Shown here piece by piece: positions 1 to 7,691 of a stretch of 12,864 bases of DNA. Both the position numbers and the translations under genes were made by a program. Source of the stretch: JAWUWD01 sp034112085 (GTDB lineage: Bacteria > Bacteroidota > Bacteroidia > Cytophagales > Cyclobacteriaceae); contig JAWUWD010000111.1 in the NCBI GenBank assembly GCA_034112085.1, positions 1 through 12,864 of the forward strand, in the 5' to 3' direction. Below the pieces are notes generated by a model that made no database searches, was not told the origin of the DNA, and saw only the letters and a program-made list of their open reading frames with translations. Position 1 is the stretch's first letter; each line of letters starts with the position of its first letter.

Positions 1-25
1 CACCTTTCTATTGCCTTAACTAAGC

Positions 26-1921
26 TTATTCTCCAGCCAACTCTACACTTCTTTTGATAAATGAAGTCAGGTCTGCACCAGTTAATAAGTTTTGAGATAG
101 CATAGCTAAATCATATGCCTGCTTGGCGAGTAGTGCTTGCTTAGCTTCATCACTTTCCTTCAATATCTTACTGATGATACTGTGATTAGCATTTACAGCC
201 ATATTGTACTGATCAGGCATGTTAGCCATCATGGCATATTGTCCACCACCAGTCTGCGCCATGTCTTTCATTCTTCTCATGAACTCTGACATAGTTATCG
301 TCACGGGCATATCACTAGGAGACTGTGATTCTACCATCACGGTCATTGCTGGGTTGTTGATCGCTTTTTCGAAAACTTCTTTTGTTTTGTCCTCATCTTC
401 TTTAGACAGCACGCTTTCTATTTTCTCGTCTTTGTCGATCAACTTATCGATGGTCTCTGCATCTACACGCTTCAGGCTTGTCTTCTCAAGCTTCTGTTCC
501 ATGTGATTGATGAAGTGACTATCAATCATGCCATCCAAGATTATTACATCGTATCCTTTGGCCTTAGCAGCCTCAATGAACCCATGCTGTTTGCCTTCAT
601 CTGAAGTGTAGAGGTAGCTGATATTTCCATCTTTATCTGTTTGATTAGGAGATACTTTTTCTTTGTACTCTTCTAGAGTGAAGAATTTACCATCAATGTT
701 TTTCAATAAAGCAAAGTCTTTTGCCTTGTCATAAAACTTCTCTTCACTTAACATTCCGTACTTCACGAAGATACCAATATCATCCCATTTTGATTCGTAA
801 GATTCTCTCTCTTTTTTGAATAGATCACCTAGTTTGTCAGCAACTTTCTTCGTGATGTAACTATTGATCTTCTTCACATTGCTGTCAGACTGCAAGTAAC
901 TTCTAGAGACATTCAGAGGAATATCTGGAGAGTCAATTACTCCATGAAGCAACATCAAAAACTCAGGAACTACATCTTTTACTTCGTCAGTAATGAATAC
1001 TTGACGAGAATAGAGTTGAATTTTGTTCTTCTGAACTTCAAAATCATTTTTAGCTTTAGGGAAGTACAATACACCAGTCATGTTGAATGGGTAATCTACA
1101 TTCAAGTGAATCCAGAACAATGGATCTTCAGAGAATGGGTATAATTCCTTGTAAAAATTCAAATAATCTTCATCTGTAAGATCAGATGGGGATTTGGTCC
1201 ATATAGGGCTCGTATTATTGATGATGTTATCAACCTTTACAGTTTTGAATTTAGGCTTATCATCTTTGTCCTTACCATCTTCTAGTTGCTCATCCTTCTC
1301 TCCAAACTTGATAGTCACTGGCAAGAATTTGCAATACTTGTCGAGGATACCTTGAAGTTTGAACTGATCTAAAAACTCTAGAGAATCTTCGTTGATGTGC
1401 AAAACTACATCTGTACCGCGATCTTCTTTCTCTGCTGTTCCGATTTCATAAGAAGTAGAACCGTCACATGTCCATTTGGCAGCTTCACTGCCTTCTTGGT
1501 ATGATTTAGAGATGATGTCTACTGTGTCTGCGACCATAAATGCAGAGTAAAACCCTAAACCGAACTTACCAATGATCTCTTTGGCATCACCAGCATCTTT
1601 GAATTTCTCCACAAACTCAGTAGCTCCAGAGAATGCAATTTGGTTGATGTATTTTTTGATCTCTTCAGCGGTCATTCCAATACCTTTGTCGCTGATAGTG
1701 ATGGTTTTTTTCTCTTTGTCAAAGCTTACCTCGACTCTTAGATCTTCTCCAAGCTCTCCAGTGAATTCTCCTAGTGAAGACAAACGCTTAATTTTTTGCG
1801 TAGCATCTACTGCATTAGAAGTTAATTCTCTCAAAAATATCTCGTGATCTGAGTACAAGAATTTTTTAATTATGGGGAATATGTTTTCGGTGTGAATCGA
1901 AATGGTTCCTTTTTCAGACAT
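26..1921 (-). CDS. htpG: Hsp90-family molecular chaperone HtpG
   Basis: HtpG is the bacterial cytosolic Hsp90, a homodimeric ATP-driven chaperone that remodels client proteins, often with DnaK. The 631-residue protein is close to the usual family length. The N-terminal GHKL ATPase fold shows the catalytic Glu in FLRELTSNAVDA (E32, N36), the nucleotide-binding DKGIGM (D78-M83) and the lid motif GKFGLGF (118-124). The middle domain carries NVSRSYLQ with the ATP-contacting Arg at about residue 340. A short charged stretch (about 208-224) lies between the N and middle domains, and there is no eukaryotic MEEVD tail. The reading frame stays open for 18 codons upstream to an ATG at 1975, but homology begins at MSEKGTI, so I place the start at 1921. 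No CIRCE-type heat-shock operator or clear promoter is visible upstream. Family assignment is very secure. Confidence 0.97.
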   Translation of the reverse strand: MSEKGTISIHTENIFPIIKKFLYSDHEIFLRELTSNAVDATQKIKRLSSLGEFTGELGEDLRVEVSFDKEKKTITISDKGIGMTAEEIKKYINQIAFSGATEFVEKFKDAGDAKEIIGKFGLGFYSAFMVADTVDIISKSYQEGSEAAKWTCDGSTSYEIGTAEKEDRGTDVVLHINEDSLEFLDQFKLQGILDKYCKFLPVTIKFGEKDEQLEDGKDKDDKPKFKTVKVDNIINNTSPIWTKSPSDLTDEDYLNFYKELYPFSEDPLFWIHLNVDYPFNMTGVLYFPKAKNDFEVQKNKIQLYSRQVFITDEVKDVVPEFLMLLHGVIDSPDIPLNVSRSYLQSDSNVKKINSYITKKVADKLGDLFKKERESYESKWDDIGIFVKYGMLSEEKFYDKAKDFALLKNIDGKFFTLEEYKEKVSPNQTDKDGNISYLYTSDEGKQHGFIEAAKAKGYDVIILDGMIDSHFINHMEQKLEKTSLKRVDAETIDKLIDKDEKIESVLSKEDEDKTKEVFEKAINNPAMTVMVESQSPSDMPVTITMSEFMRRMKDMAQTGGGQYAMMANMPDQYNMAVNANHSIISKILKESDEAKQALLAKQAYDLAMLSQNLLTGADLTSFIKRSVELAGE

Positions 1922-2019
1922 TTTTATTATGATTTGAGTTGTTAAAATTTCTATTTGATGAAACGTCCTTTTCAAAAGCTATTCCAAACAATAAAATGTG
2001 ACAGGATGACAGTAAATAA

Positions 2020-2051
2020 AAATGGGTTATCCTTTTACGGATAACCCATTT
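2020..2051 (-). terminator. Rho-independent terminator of the M16 peptidase gene
   Basis: A perfect 13-bp inverted repeat (AAATGGGTTATCC and its complement) encloses a 6-nt loop. On the minus strand it is followed by a T-rich tail (TTTTTATTTACT). It starts about 20 nt after the peptidase stop codon. The plus-strand side has no T run, so it should act only on minus-strand transcripts and insulate htpG. Confidence 0.85.
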
Positions 2052-2071
2052 CACTCGAAGTAATTAATTAT

Positions 2072-4939
2072 TTACTTCTCTGTTTCCAATTGAGTATCGT
2101 CTTTGATGATATTACCTTTAGCGTCTAGCTCAATTATCTCATAACCAAGTCTCGCAAGTCCTGGCTTGACCGTTTCTTTGTCACCGACTACGAGTATATT
2201 CATATTATCAACTTGAAGATACTTTTTAGCCAATGCATCTATGTCCCTCTTCGTTATTTCGTTGATGATCTTATTTTGTTCATCAACAAAATTCTTATCT
2301 AGATCATACTGAACGATTCTGCGTAAGAATCCTGCCTTTTGATAAGGCGCCTCATAGCTGCGTGCATCTCTCTGGCCAATAGATTTCTTCAAGAATGAAA
2401 GTTCACCTTCAGTGATCCCGTCTTTTCGGAATTCAGTCAATTCCTTCATAAACTCATAAACTGCGCTGTCTGTTACATTGCCTCTGACACCGGCAGAAGC
2501 TGTGAAAGGGCCAGCATCAGCATTGCTACTGAAATACGATCTTGCTCCATAAGTATATCCTTTATCTTCTCGAAGGTTTAGGTTGATACGGCTATTGAAA
2601 GCTCCTCCCAATGTATAGTTCATCAAAGTAGATTTGTAGTATTCGCCAGTGGCATCATACTTCAGGTCAGTCATGTAACCAATACGAATCTCACTTTGAG
2701 GTGCTTCCTTTTTATCTACTAAGTAGATCTTTGTTTTATCAACTGTTTGAGGTGCAGGCATAACAGGAACTTTAACAGATGTCTTTTCCCAAGACTTCAA
2801 GAAGGCAAGTTGGTCCATTACTTCCTTTTTATCTACATCTCCCACGATCACCAATTCAGAAATTGACGGAGAGTAGTTAGCTGCGTAGAATGCCTTGACA
2901 TCATCAAGTGTTATTTTAGTCACAGATTCTTCAATACCGTTAGCAGGAACTGACATGATGTGTTCGTCACCATAAAGCAACCTGCTGTATGCTACATTCG
3001 CAATAGCTGTTGGCTGTTTCTCTTGTGCTTTAACTCCTTCTAGCTGTTGCTTCTTAGCACGATCAAAATCTTCCTGAGTGAACTTAGGATGCATTAGCTT
3101 TTCTTCCATCAATTTGAGAGTAGCAGAAAGGTTCTTCTTCAAAGATCTTACAGATACGCTAGTAGACGTATTGCCTGAAGAAACACTAATACTACTACCA
3201 AGTTTACGAAGCTCTTCAGAGATAGCTTCTGAGGTGTAGTTGTCTGTTGACTCATTCATCAAAGAAGCCGTCATTGAAGCTAACCCTGATTTAGTAGGGT
3301 CATTGGCCTCCATTTTATGTCCGCCATTGATAGTCAGTTGTACTGCTACGGTAGGAATTTCATCAGATTTTGTTCCAATTACTTTCATTCCGTTGGCCAT
3401 AGTTTCTGTCCAGTATTCTGGGATTTTCACTAGAGGGCTTTGACCTGGTGTTGGCTTCACACTTCTGTCAAAGTTATCTTTTGCTTTGTTGTATGTAAGA
3501 CCAGAGTAATCTGTAGATGGAAAAGCATTGTCTCCGGACGTAATAGGTGTGAAATTATCTGGCTTAGCAGCTTGTCCTTCTTCACTAGCCATTACACTTA
3601 GTAATACTGCCTTTTGATCTTTGATATACTTATTGTATACACGGATTACATCCTCCTTAGTAACGGATAAGTATCGGTCTAATTCGGTTTGTATTAAATT
3701 TGGATTGGACTGGTACGTCTCATATGCTGCAAGTTGTGACACTTTTCCACTAACAGTAGCTAAACCATTTATAGTTCTTGACTCGTAGGTGGATTTGAAT
3801 TTTTCTATGTCGGCATCTTTTACACCACTATTTTCGAATGCCACTAGTGCTTCTCTCATTTCTTTTTCGAAGTCTGCTAATGACTTACCAGGAAATGGCA
3901 ACACGAACATGGTGAACTCTCCAGCGTGCTCAGAAGTATTATGAAACACGCTTGATTGGATGGCTTTTTGAGTTTTCACAAAACTTTGATAAAAATAGGA
4001 AGAATTACCTGTTCCGATAATTTCAGCTAAACAATCAAGTGCAGGTTCATCTATATGAAAACTTGGAACTGTCGGGAAAGTGAAAAGGAGTGCAGGGAAA
4101 CGAATGTTCTTGTCAACATAAGAAACATAACGATCTTCTGTAAGCTTCACAGGGCCAAGATTCATTTTAGCAACTTCTGGTCCTTTAGGTATTGATCCAA
4201 AGTATTTTTCTACCATAGAGATGACCTCTTTAGGTTTGATATCTCCACCTACTGTAATAGTAGCGTTATTTGGTCCATACCATCTCAGAAAGAATTTTTT
4301 AAGATCACTTACTTCGACTCTGTCTAGATCTTCGAGTAGTCCTATGGTTAACCACGAATATGGATGTCCATAAGGGTAAAGTGTAGAAGCATTAAGTTCA
4401 CTCCATGATCCATAAGGTCTGTTGTCATAATTTTGACCTTTCTCATTTTTCACTGTAGATCGCTGAACTTCAAATTTCTTTTGTGTAACGGCATCAAGTA
4501 AGAACCCCATTCTGTCAGACTCGAGCCAAAGCATGGTCTCCAGTTGGTTACTTGGCACGGTCTCAAAGTAATTAGTTCGATCTCTATTGGTTGTTCCATT
4601 AAGCGTTCCTCCAGATTCTGTGACAAATTTGAAGTGTTCTTCATCACCTACGTTATCAGAACCTTGAAACATCATGTGCTCAAAGAAATGTGCGAAGCCG
4701 GACTTTTTCAATTCTTCTCTTGCCGAACCTACATGATAGGTTACATCTACATGTACAATTGGGTCAGAATGATCTTCGTGAATAATCAATTTCAGCCCAT
4801 TACTGAGTTGATATTTTTGATATGGGATGACAATATCATCCCCTTTTTTAGTAACTGATTCGATTAGTTTTGTTTGTGAGTATCCCATAGAGGCTGTTAA
4901 TGCTGCAAATATGAGTAATAGTTTGTGCTTCATCATCAT
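2072..4939 (-). CDS. Exported M16 (pitrilysin-family) zinc metallopeptidase
   Basis: A predicted periplasmic or secreted zinc peptidase that degrades peptides or small proteins; its substrate is unknown. The N-terminus MKHKLLLIFAALTASMGYSQ looks like a Sec signal peptide cleaved near GYSQ. The inverted zinc motif HFFEH lies at 84-88, with the likely third ligand E166 in KNEKGQNYDN, 78 residues later. The protein (955 aa from the first ATG) is two M16 halves on one chain. The N half (about 40-470) is catalytic. The C half (about 505-930) lacks HxxEH (ASLMNES occupies the matching place) but keeps the substrate-side REDKGYTYGARS motif (ends at 801). This is the usual active/inactive pairing of single-chain M16 enzymes. 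Three ATG codons in a row (4939, 4936, 4933) follow a TTG, so the start is uncertain by a few residues. No clear Shine-Dalgarno is visible. The gene stands alone, with a terminator behind it. Confidence 0.93.
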   Translation of the reverse strand: MMMKHKLLLIFAALTASMGYSQTKLIESVTKKGDDIVIPYQKYQLSNGLKLIIHEDHSDPIVHVDVTYHVGSAREELKKSGFAHFFEHMMFQGSDNVGDEEHFKFVTESGGTLNGTTNRDRTNYFETVPSNQLETMLWLESDRMGFLLDAVTQKKFEVQRSTVKNEKGQNYDNRPYGSWSELNASTLYPYGHPYSWLTIGLLEDLDRVEVSDLKKFFLRWYGPNNATITVGGDIKPKEVISMVEKYFGSIPKGPEVAKMNLGPVKLTEDRYVSYVDKNIRFPALLFTFPTVPSFHIDEPALDCLAEIIGTGNSSYFYQSFVKTQKAIQSSVFHNTSEHAGEFTMFVLPFPGKSLADFEKEMREALVAFENSGVKDADIEKFKSTYESRTINGLATVSGKVSQLAAYETYQSNPNLIQTELDRYLSVTKEDVIRVYNKYIKDQKAVLLSVMASEEGQAAKPDNFTPITSGDNAFPSTDYSGLTYNKAKDNFDRSVKPTPGQSPLVKIPEYWTETMANGMKVIGTKSDEIPTVAVQLTINGGHKMEANDPTKSGLASMTASLMNESTDNYTSEAISEELRKLGSSISVSSGNTSTSVSVRSLKKNLSATLKLMEEKLMHPKFTQEDFDRAKKQQLEGVKAQEKQPTAIANVAYSRLLYGDEHIMSVPANGIEESVTKITLDDVKAFYAANYSPSISELVIVGDVDKKEVMDQLAFLKSWEKTSVKVPVMPAPQTVDKTKIYLVDKKEAPQSEIRIGYMTDLKYDATGEYYKSTLMNYTLGGAFNSRINLNLREDKGYTYGARSYFSSNADAGPFTASAGVRGNVTDSAVYEFMKELTEFRKDGITEGELSFLKKSIGQRDARSYEAPYQKAGFLRRIVQYDLDKNFVDEQNKIINEITKRDIDALAKKYLQVDNMNILVVGDKETVKPGLARLGYEIIELDAKGNIIKDDTQLETEK

Positions 4940-5068
4940 CAATTTTTAATTCAGAAATAATTTAGGGTGGAATATATGGCTAATAATGGGGTTTTCAATA
5001 GTAGAATCAAGAAGCAATCATATTATTTAATGAATGCATGGTATTGATGATGATTATTAAAAAAGTGC

Positions 5069-5098
5069 AGTTATCTGTGAGTAATATAACAGATAACT
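5069..5098. repeat. Perfect 10-bp inverted repeat, operator-like
   Basis: AGTTATCTGT and its exact complement ACAGATAACT are separated by 10 nt. On the minus strand the repeat is followed after 4 nt by TTTTTT, so a weak terminator is possible. The stem is AT-rich, however, and no minus-strand gene is visible that would end there. A dimeric regulator site for the peptidase gene (130 bp away) or for terC is the alternative. Function is unknown. Confidence 0.5.
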
Positions 5099-5280
5099 TA
5101 TTAATGGTACTTAGTATTCATGATTTGACAGTTGTAATGGAATGTTAGAGGAGGAGGAAATACGTCAGAGGATTCATGGATTTTAAGAAAAATTTATTGG
5201 AGTTGTGTGGGTTACTAAATAAGGCTACGTCTCATTAAATGAAAAGTTGTATCTTTTGAGAAAAATTACACCTGTAAGCT

Positions 5281-5309
5281 TTTGGCTTATCGTAAAAATT
5301 GTATTTTTG
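5281..5309 (+). promoter_or_regulatory. Predicted Bacteroidota-type promoter for terC
   Basis: TTTG (5281-5284), 17 nt, then TATTTTTG (5302-5309) match the Bacteroidota primary-sigma consensus of TTTG and TAnnTTTG at accepted spacing. Transcription would begin near 5316, giving a leader of roughly 90 nt before the terC start at 5405. The -7 box sits between the two arms of the 5286-5319 inverted repeat. Confidence 0.6.
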
Positions 5310-5319
5310 AAACGATAAG
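5286..5319 (+). repeat. Inverted repeat straddling the terC promoter -7 box
   Basis: CTTATCGT (5286-5293) and ACGATAAG (5312-5319) are perfect complements. Inside them AAAAAT (5294-5299) and ATTTTT (5303-5308) also pair, giving a 14-bp imperfect stem with a 3-nt loop and a 3-nt bulge. Because the repeat covers the spacer, the -7 box and the expected transcription start, an operator for a repressor is more likely than an RNA hairpin. No trans-acting regulator is encoded nearby. Confidence 0.55.
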
Positions 5320-5386
5320 TAATTGTTACGGATGGAACCTCTTTTCAGTTTGAGTGATTTTTTTATGCTATGTATTTCATCCTAAT

Positions 5387-5393
5387 AGGAGGT
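5387..5393 (+). promoter_or_regulatory. Strong Shine-Dalgarno of terC
   Basis: AGGAGGT lies 11 nt before the ATG at 5405 and fixes that start. A near-complete anti-16S match is uncommon in Bacteroidota, which mostly initiate without one, and none of the other genes in this window shows one. The leader segment ACCTCTT at 5337-5343 can pair with all seven bases (one G-U pair). Confidence 0.75.
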
Positions 5394-5404
5394 AAGTTTT
5401 AACT

Positions 5405-6388
5405 ATGCTATTGACTAGTTTTTTCACAATTGAAGAATCATATCTGTTTGCGCTTTTTGCGATAATTATTTTCATTTTCTTAATCGTTGATTTAGGAGTT
5501 TTTAATAAGAAAGCTCAACGAATATCTACTAAATCAGCATTGTATCAATCTATTTTTTGGGTTGTGGTATCCGTTTCTTTTGGATTTCTGATCTATAAGT
5601 ACAATGGCGGGGCGGAAGTGTCTTTGGAGTATTTCTCCGCATATCTAACAGAGTACGCTTTGTCAGTTGACAATATATTTGTCATTCTACTCATTTTGAG
5701 GTACTTCAAGGTGAAGGATATTTACTATCACAATATATTGTTCTGGGGGATATTAGGAGCATTGGTTTTTAGAGGAATATTTATTTTCCTTGGAGCTATT
5801 CTTATTGCTAAGTTTCACTGGATCCTTTACATCTTCGGAGCGTTCTTAGTGTACACTGGGGTGAAAATTTTCTTTGACAATGAGGAAGAAGAGATTCATC
5901 CGGAAAGCAATATTTTCCTAAAAGTCTGCCGTAAGTACTTACCATTTACTAAGGAAGACTTTGGTGGTAGATTCGTAACAAGAATAGATGGTAAATTGTG
6001 GTTTACACCTTTATTCTTAGTCATTGTATTAATTGAGACTACAGATCTAATATTTGCTGTAGATTCTATACCGGCAGCTTTTGCAATCACGCGAAATGAG
6101 TTTTTGATATACACTTCTAATATTTTTGCTGTACTAGGCTTGAGAGCCAAGTTCTTCTTATTAGCAGGAATAATTGAGAAATTTTATCTGCTTCAGAAAG
6201 GGTTGTCATTTATACTAGTTTTCATTGGTGCGAAAATGCTTCTTGAGTGGTTTGGCATTGTGATTTCAATAGAGATTTCTTTTGCCTTTATCATACTCGC
6301 TCTTGTGCTCTCTATATTGCTGTCAGTGATCTTCCCTAAGACTGAGGAGAAGCAAGAAGATGCTAAAACTAATCAAATAGAATCTTAA
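5405..6388 (+). CDS. TerC/Alx-family integral membrane protein
   Basis: A polytopic inner-membrane protein of the TerC family (327 aa, the usual size for the long Alx-like branch). Family members are linked to metal-ion export, particularly manganese, to alkaline pH response and, in ter operons, to tellurite resistance. Family hallmarks are visible: VDLGVF (D29), EYALSVDNIFV (E83, D89, N90) and ETTDLIFAVDSIPAAF (E211, D214, D220). These acidic residues lie within membrane helices and probably form the ion site. About eight or nine hydrophobic segments are present. An acidic cytoplasmic loop (EEEEIHPE, about 160-167) and a charged tail (about 311-327) are also seen. No other ter genes are nearby, so a role in metal homeostasis is more likely than tellurite resistance. 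The gene is monocistronic, with a promoter, inverted repeat and strong Shine-Dalgarno upstream. The substrate is not established by sequence. Confidence 0.93.
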   Translation: MLLTSFFTIEESYLFALFAIIIFIFLIVDLGVFNKKAQRISTKSALYQSIFWVVVSVSFGFLIYKYNGGAEVSLEYFSAYLTEYALSVDNIFVILLILRYFKVKDIYYHNILFWGILGALVFRGIFIFLGAILIAKFHWILYIFGAFLVYTGVKIFFDNEEEEIHPESNIFLKVCRKYLPFTKEDFGGRFVTRIDGKLWFTPLFLVIVLIETTDLIFAVDSIPAAFAITRNEFLIYTSNIFAVLGLRAKFFLLAGIIEKFYLLQKGLSFILVFIGAKMLLEWFGIVISIEISFAFIILALVLSILLSVIFPKTEEKQEDAKTNQIES

Positions 6389-6414
6389 TCAAACAGAAAT
6401 TTCAAGGCATAAAA

Positions 6415-6442
6415 AAAGCCATTCTGATATCAGAATGGCTTT
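6415..6442 (-). terminator. Palindromic terminator between convergent terC and dnaN
   Basis: A perfect 28-bp palindrome with 14-bp arms (AAAGCCATTCTGAT and its complement). On the minus strand it ends in a run of seven T (6417-6411), 22 nt after the dnaN stop, which makes a strong intrinsic terminator. On the plus strand only TTT follows the stem, so it would serve terC less well. It is the first clear terminator downstream of gldA and so probably ends the whole gldA-to-dnaN run. Confidence 0.88.
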
Positions 6443-6463
6443 GATGTTGTAGTGAGATATTTA

Positions 6464-7588
6464 TCAAACGTAGTTATTCAACATAACTGGCATTACCAAC
6501 ATCAATATGTCCTCGTTATCATTTTTATCCTTAGGGATAAGAAGCCCAGCTCTATTAGGTTCAGAAAGGTGCATCTCTACCATTTGAGAATCTAGATTGC
6601 CTAACATTTCAATTAAGAATTTCGCGTTAAATCCAATTTCAATATCCTCCCCGTTGTGTTCGCAAGAAAGCCTTTCATTTGCTTCATTGGCAAAATCTAG
6701 ATCTTCGGCTGATATTTGAAGTTCGCTACCAGCTATTTTCAACCTTACTTGATGCGTTGTCTTATTTGCGTATATCGCTATTCTTTTCAACGAGCTTAAG
6801 AATTCCATGCGATTGATCGTCATGACATTGTTATTGTCCGTAGGGATCACATTGTCATAGTCTGGGTATCTCTCATCTATTAGACGGCAGATCATTCTTA
6901 CATTTCCAAATTTGAAGAAGGCATTTGACACACTAAATTCTACAGTTACAGAAGTGTTTTCTGATGGTAGAGTGGTTTTTAATAAGTTAAGTGCTTTTCT
7001 AGGGATAATGATCGCAGTGCCATTATCAGAAGCTACATCTACTCTTCTGTAGCGCACTAACCTATGACCGTCAGTTGCTACGAATGTAGTGTTGGTGTCT
7101 GTCAAGTTTAGATACACTCCAGTCATTGCCGGTCTCAACTCGTCATTACTTGTCGCAAAGATCGAATTGTTGATAGCACTAGATAAGACTTCAGTAGACA
7201 TTTCTACGGAGAAGTCATTAGCAACGGCAGGTACTTTTGGAAAGTCTGTTGCGTTTTCTCCAGCAAGCTTGTATCGCCCATTATCAGAGCTGATCTCTAT
7301 GCTGTAAGTTTCTTCATCTATCGAGAAAGTAACTGGTTGTTCTGGTAAGTTCTTCAAAGTGTCTAGAAGAATTCGAGCTGGGACTGCTATGTTGCCATTT
7401 TCTTTCGATTCTATTTCCATTTCAGTGATCATGGAAGTTTGTAAATCAGACGCAGTGACGGTCAGTTTTCCTTCGCTTATTTCGAAAAGGAAATTTTCCA
7501 ATATAGGCACTACTGGATTGGTCGTGATGACTCCATTGATGCCGGACAATTGCTTAAGTAGCGCAGCTGAAGAAACAATAAATTTCAT
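6464..7588 (-). CDS. dnaN: DNA polymerase III subunit beta (sliding clamp)
   Basis: The ring-shaped homodimeric beta clamp encircles DNA and tethers replicative polymerase, MutS, ligase and other partners. The 374-residue length and three-domain layout fit: N domain about 1-121, starting MKFIVSSAALLKQLSGI; central domain about 130-245; C domain about 247-372. Typical clamp signatures are seen: PILENFLFEI near the start, ATDGHRLVRYRR in the central domain and the C-terminal MPVMLNNYV, which matches the clamp C-terminus beside the partner-binding pocket. Unlike the classic dnaA-dnaN arrangement, this gene follows a Gld-type transporter cluster, with a 103-nt gap that shows no terminator and no exact Bacteroidota promoter. 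It may therefore be partly expressed by readthrough. The ATG at 7588 is the natural start because the conserved N-terminus begins there. Confidence 0.97.
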   Translation of the reverse strand: MKFIVSSAALLKQLSGINGVITTNPVVPILENFLFEISEGKLTVTASDLQTSMITEMEIESKENGNIAVPARILLDTLKNLPEQPVTFSIDEETYSIEISSDNGRYKLAGENATDFPKVPAVANDFSVEMSTEVLSSAINNSIFATSNDELRPAMTGVYLNLTDTNTTFVATDGHRLVRYRRVDVASDNGTAIIIPRKALNLLKTTLPSENTSVTVEFSVSNAFFKFGNVRMICRLIDERYPDYDNVIPTDNNNVMTINRMEFLSSLKRIAIYANKTTHQVRLKIAGSELQISAEDLDFANEANERLSCEHNGEDIEIGFNAKFLIEMLGNLDSQMVEMHLSEPNRAGLLIPKDKNDNEDILMLVMPVMLNNYV

Positions 7589-7691
7589 AGGTGTAAAGTA
7601 AGTATAGAGATTTTAAAACTCGGTAAAGTTAAAAAGAAAATTAATATTACATACTATAATAGGAGGCAATCAGCACCATCTATCTGTAGTA

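Larger units (their letters stand above)
4940..5404. other. Intergenic region between divergent M16 peptidase and terC
   Basis: This 465-bp AT-rich stretch contains no convincing gene. It should hold the promoter of the minus-strand peptidase; the nearest match is a weak TACTATTG at 5003-4996 with no good -33 partner. It also holds the terC control region described separately. Two perfect inverted repeats (5069-5098 and 5286-5319) and a purine tract GAGGAGGAGG (5148-5157) are the only structured elements I could find. Confidence 0.7.

Noticed and set aside
219..506. Plus-strand open frame opposite htpG, with similar antisense frames opposite the peptidase, dnaN and gldG
   Set aside because: These lie wholly inside strongly conserved genes on the other strand. 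They have low-complexity compositions typical of antisense shadow and no ribosome-binding or promoter signals.
1922..1975. N-terminal extension of HtpG by 18 residues
   Set aside because: The extra residues do not resemble Hsp90 N-termini. The canonical MSEKGTISIHTEN start at 1921 fits the family.
5125..5130. TTGACA hexamer resembling a sigma-70 -35 box
   Set aside because: No -10-like or TAnnTTTG element lies at a suitable distance; a GAGGAGGAGG purine tract occupies that place.
5176..5238. Possible 20-residue plus-strand peptide (MDFKKNLLELCGLL...)
   Set aside because: It is very short, its AGAGG motif lies too close to the ATG, no promoter fits and it ends before the terC promoter. It is indistinguishable from chance.
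5220..5404. yybP-ykoY manganese riboswitch upstream of terC
   Set aside because: This riboswitch class often precedes terC/alx genes, but I could not find its conserved core segments in the leader. The inverted repeat at 5286-5319 also overlaps the promoter rather than lying inside the transcript.
7658..7666. TAATAGGAGG on the plus strand, identical to the bases around the terC Shine-Dalgarno
   Set aside because: No start codon or open frame follows it and it lies between two minus-strand genes. The match of about 10 bases is probably chance.
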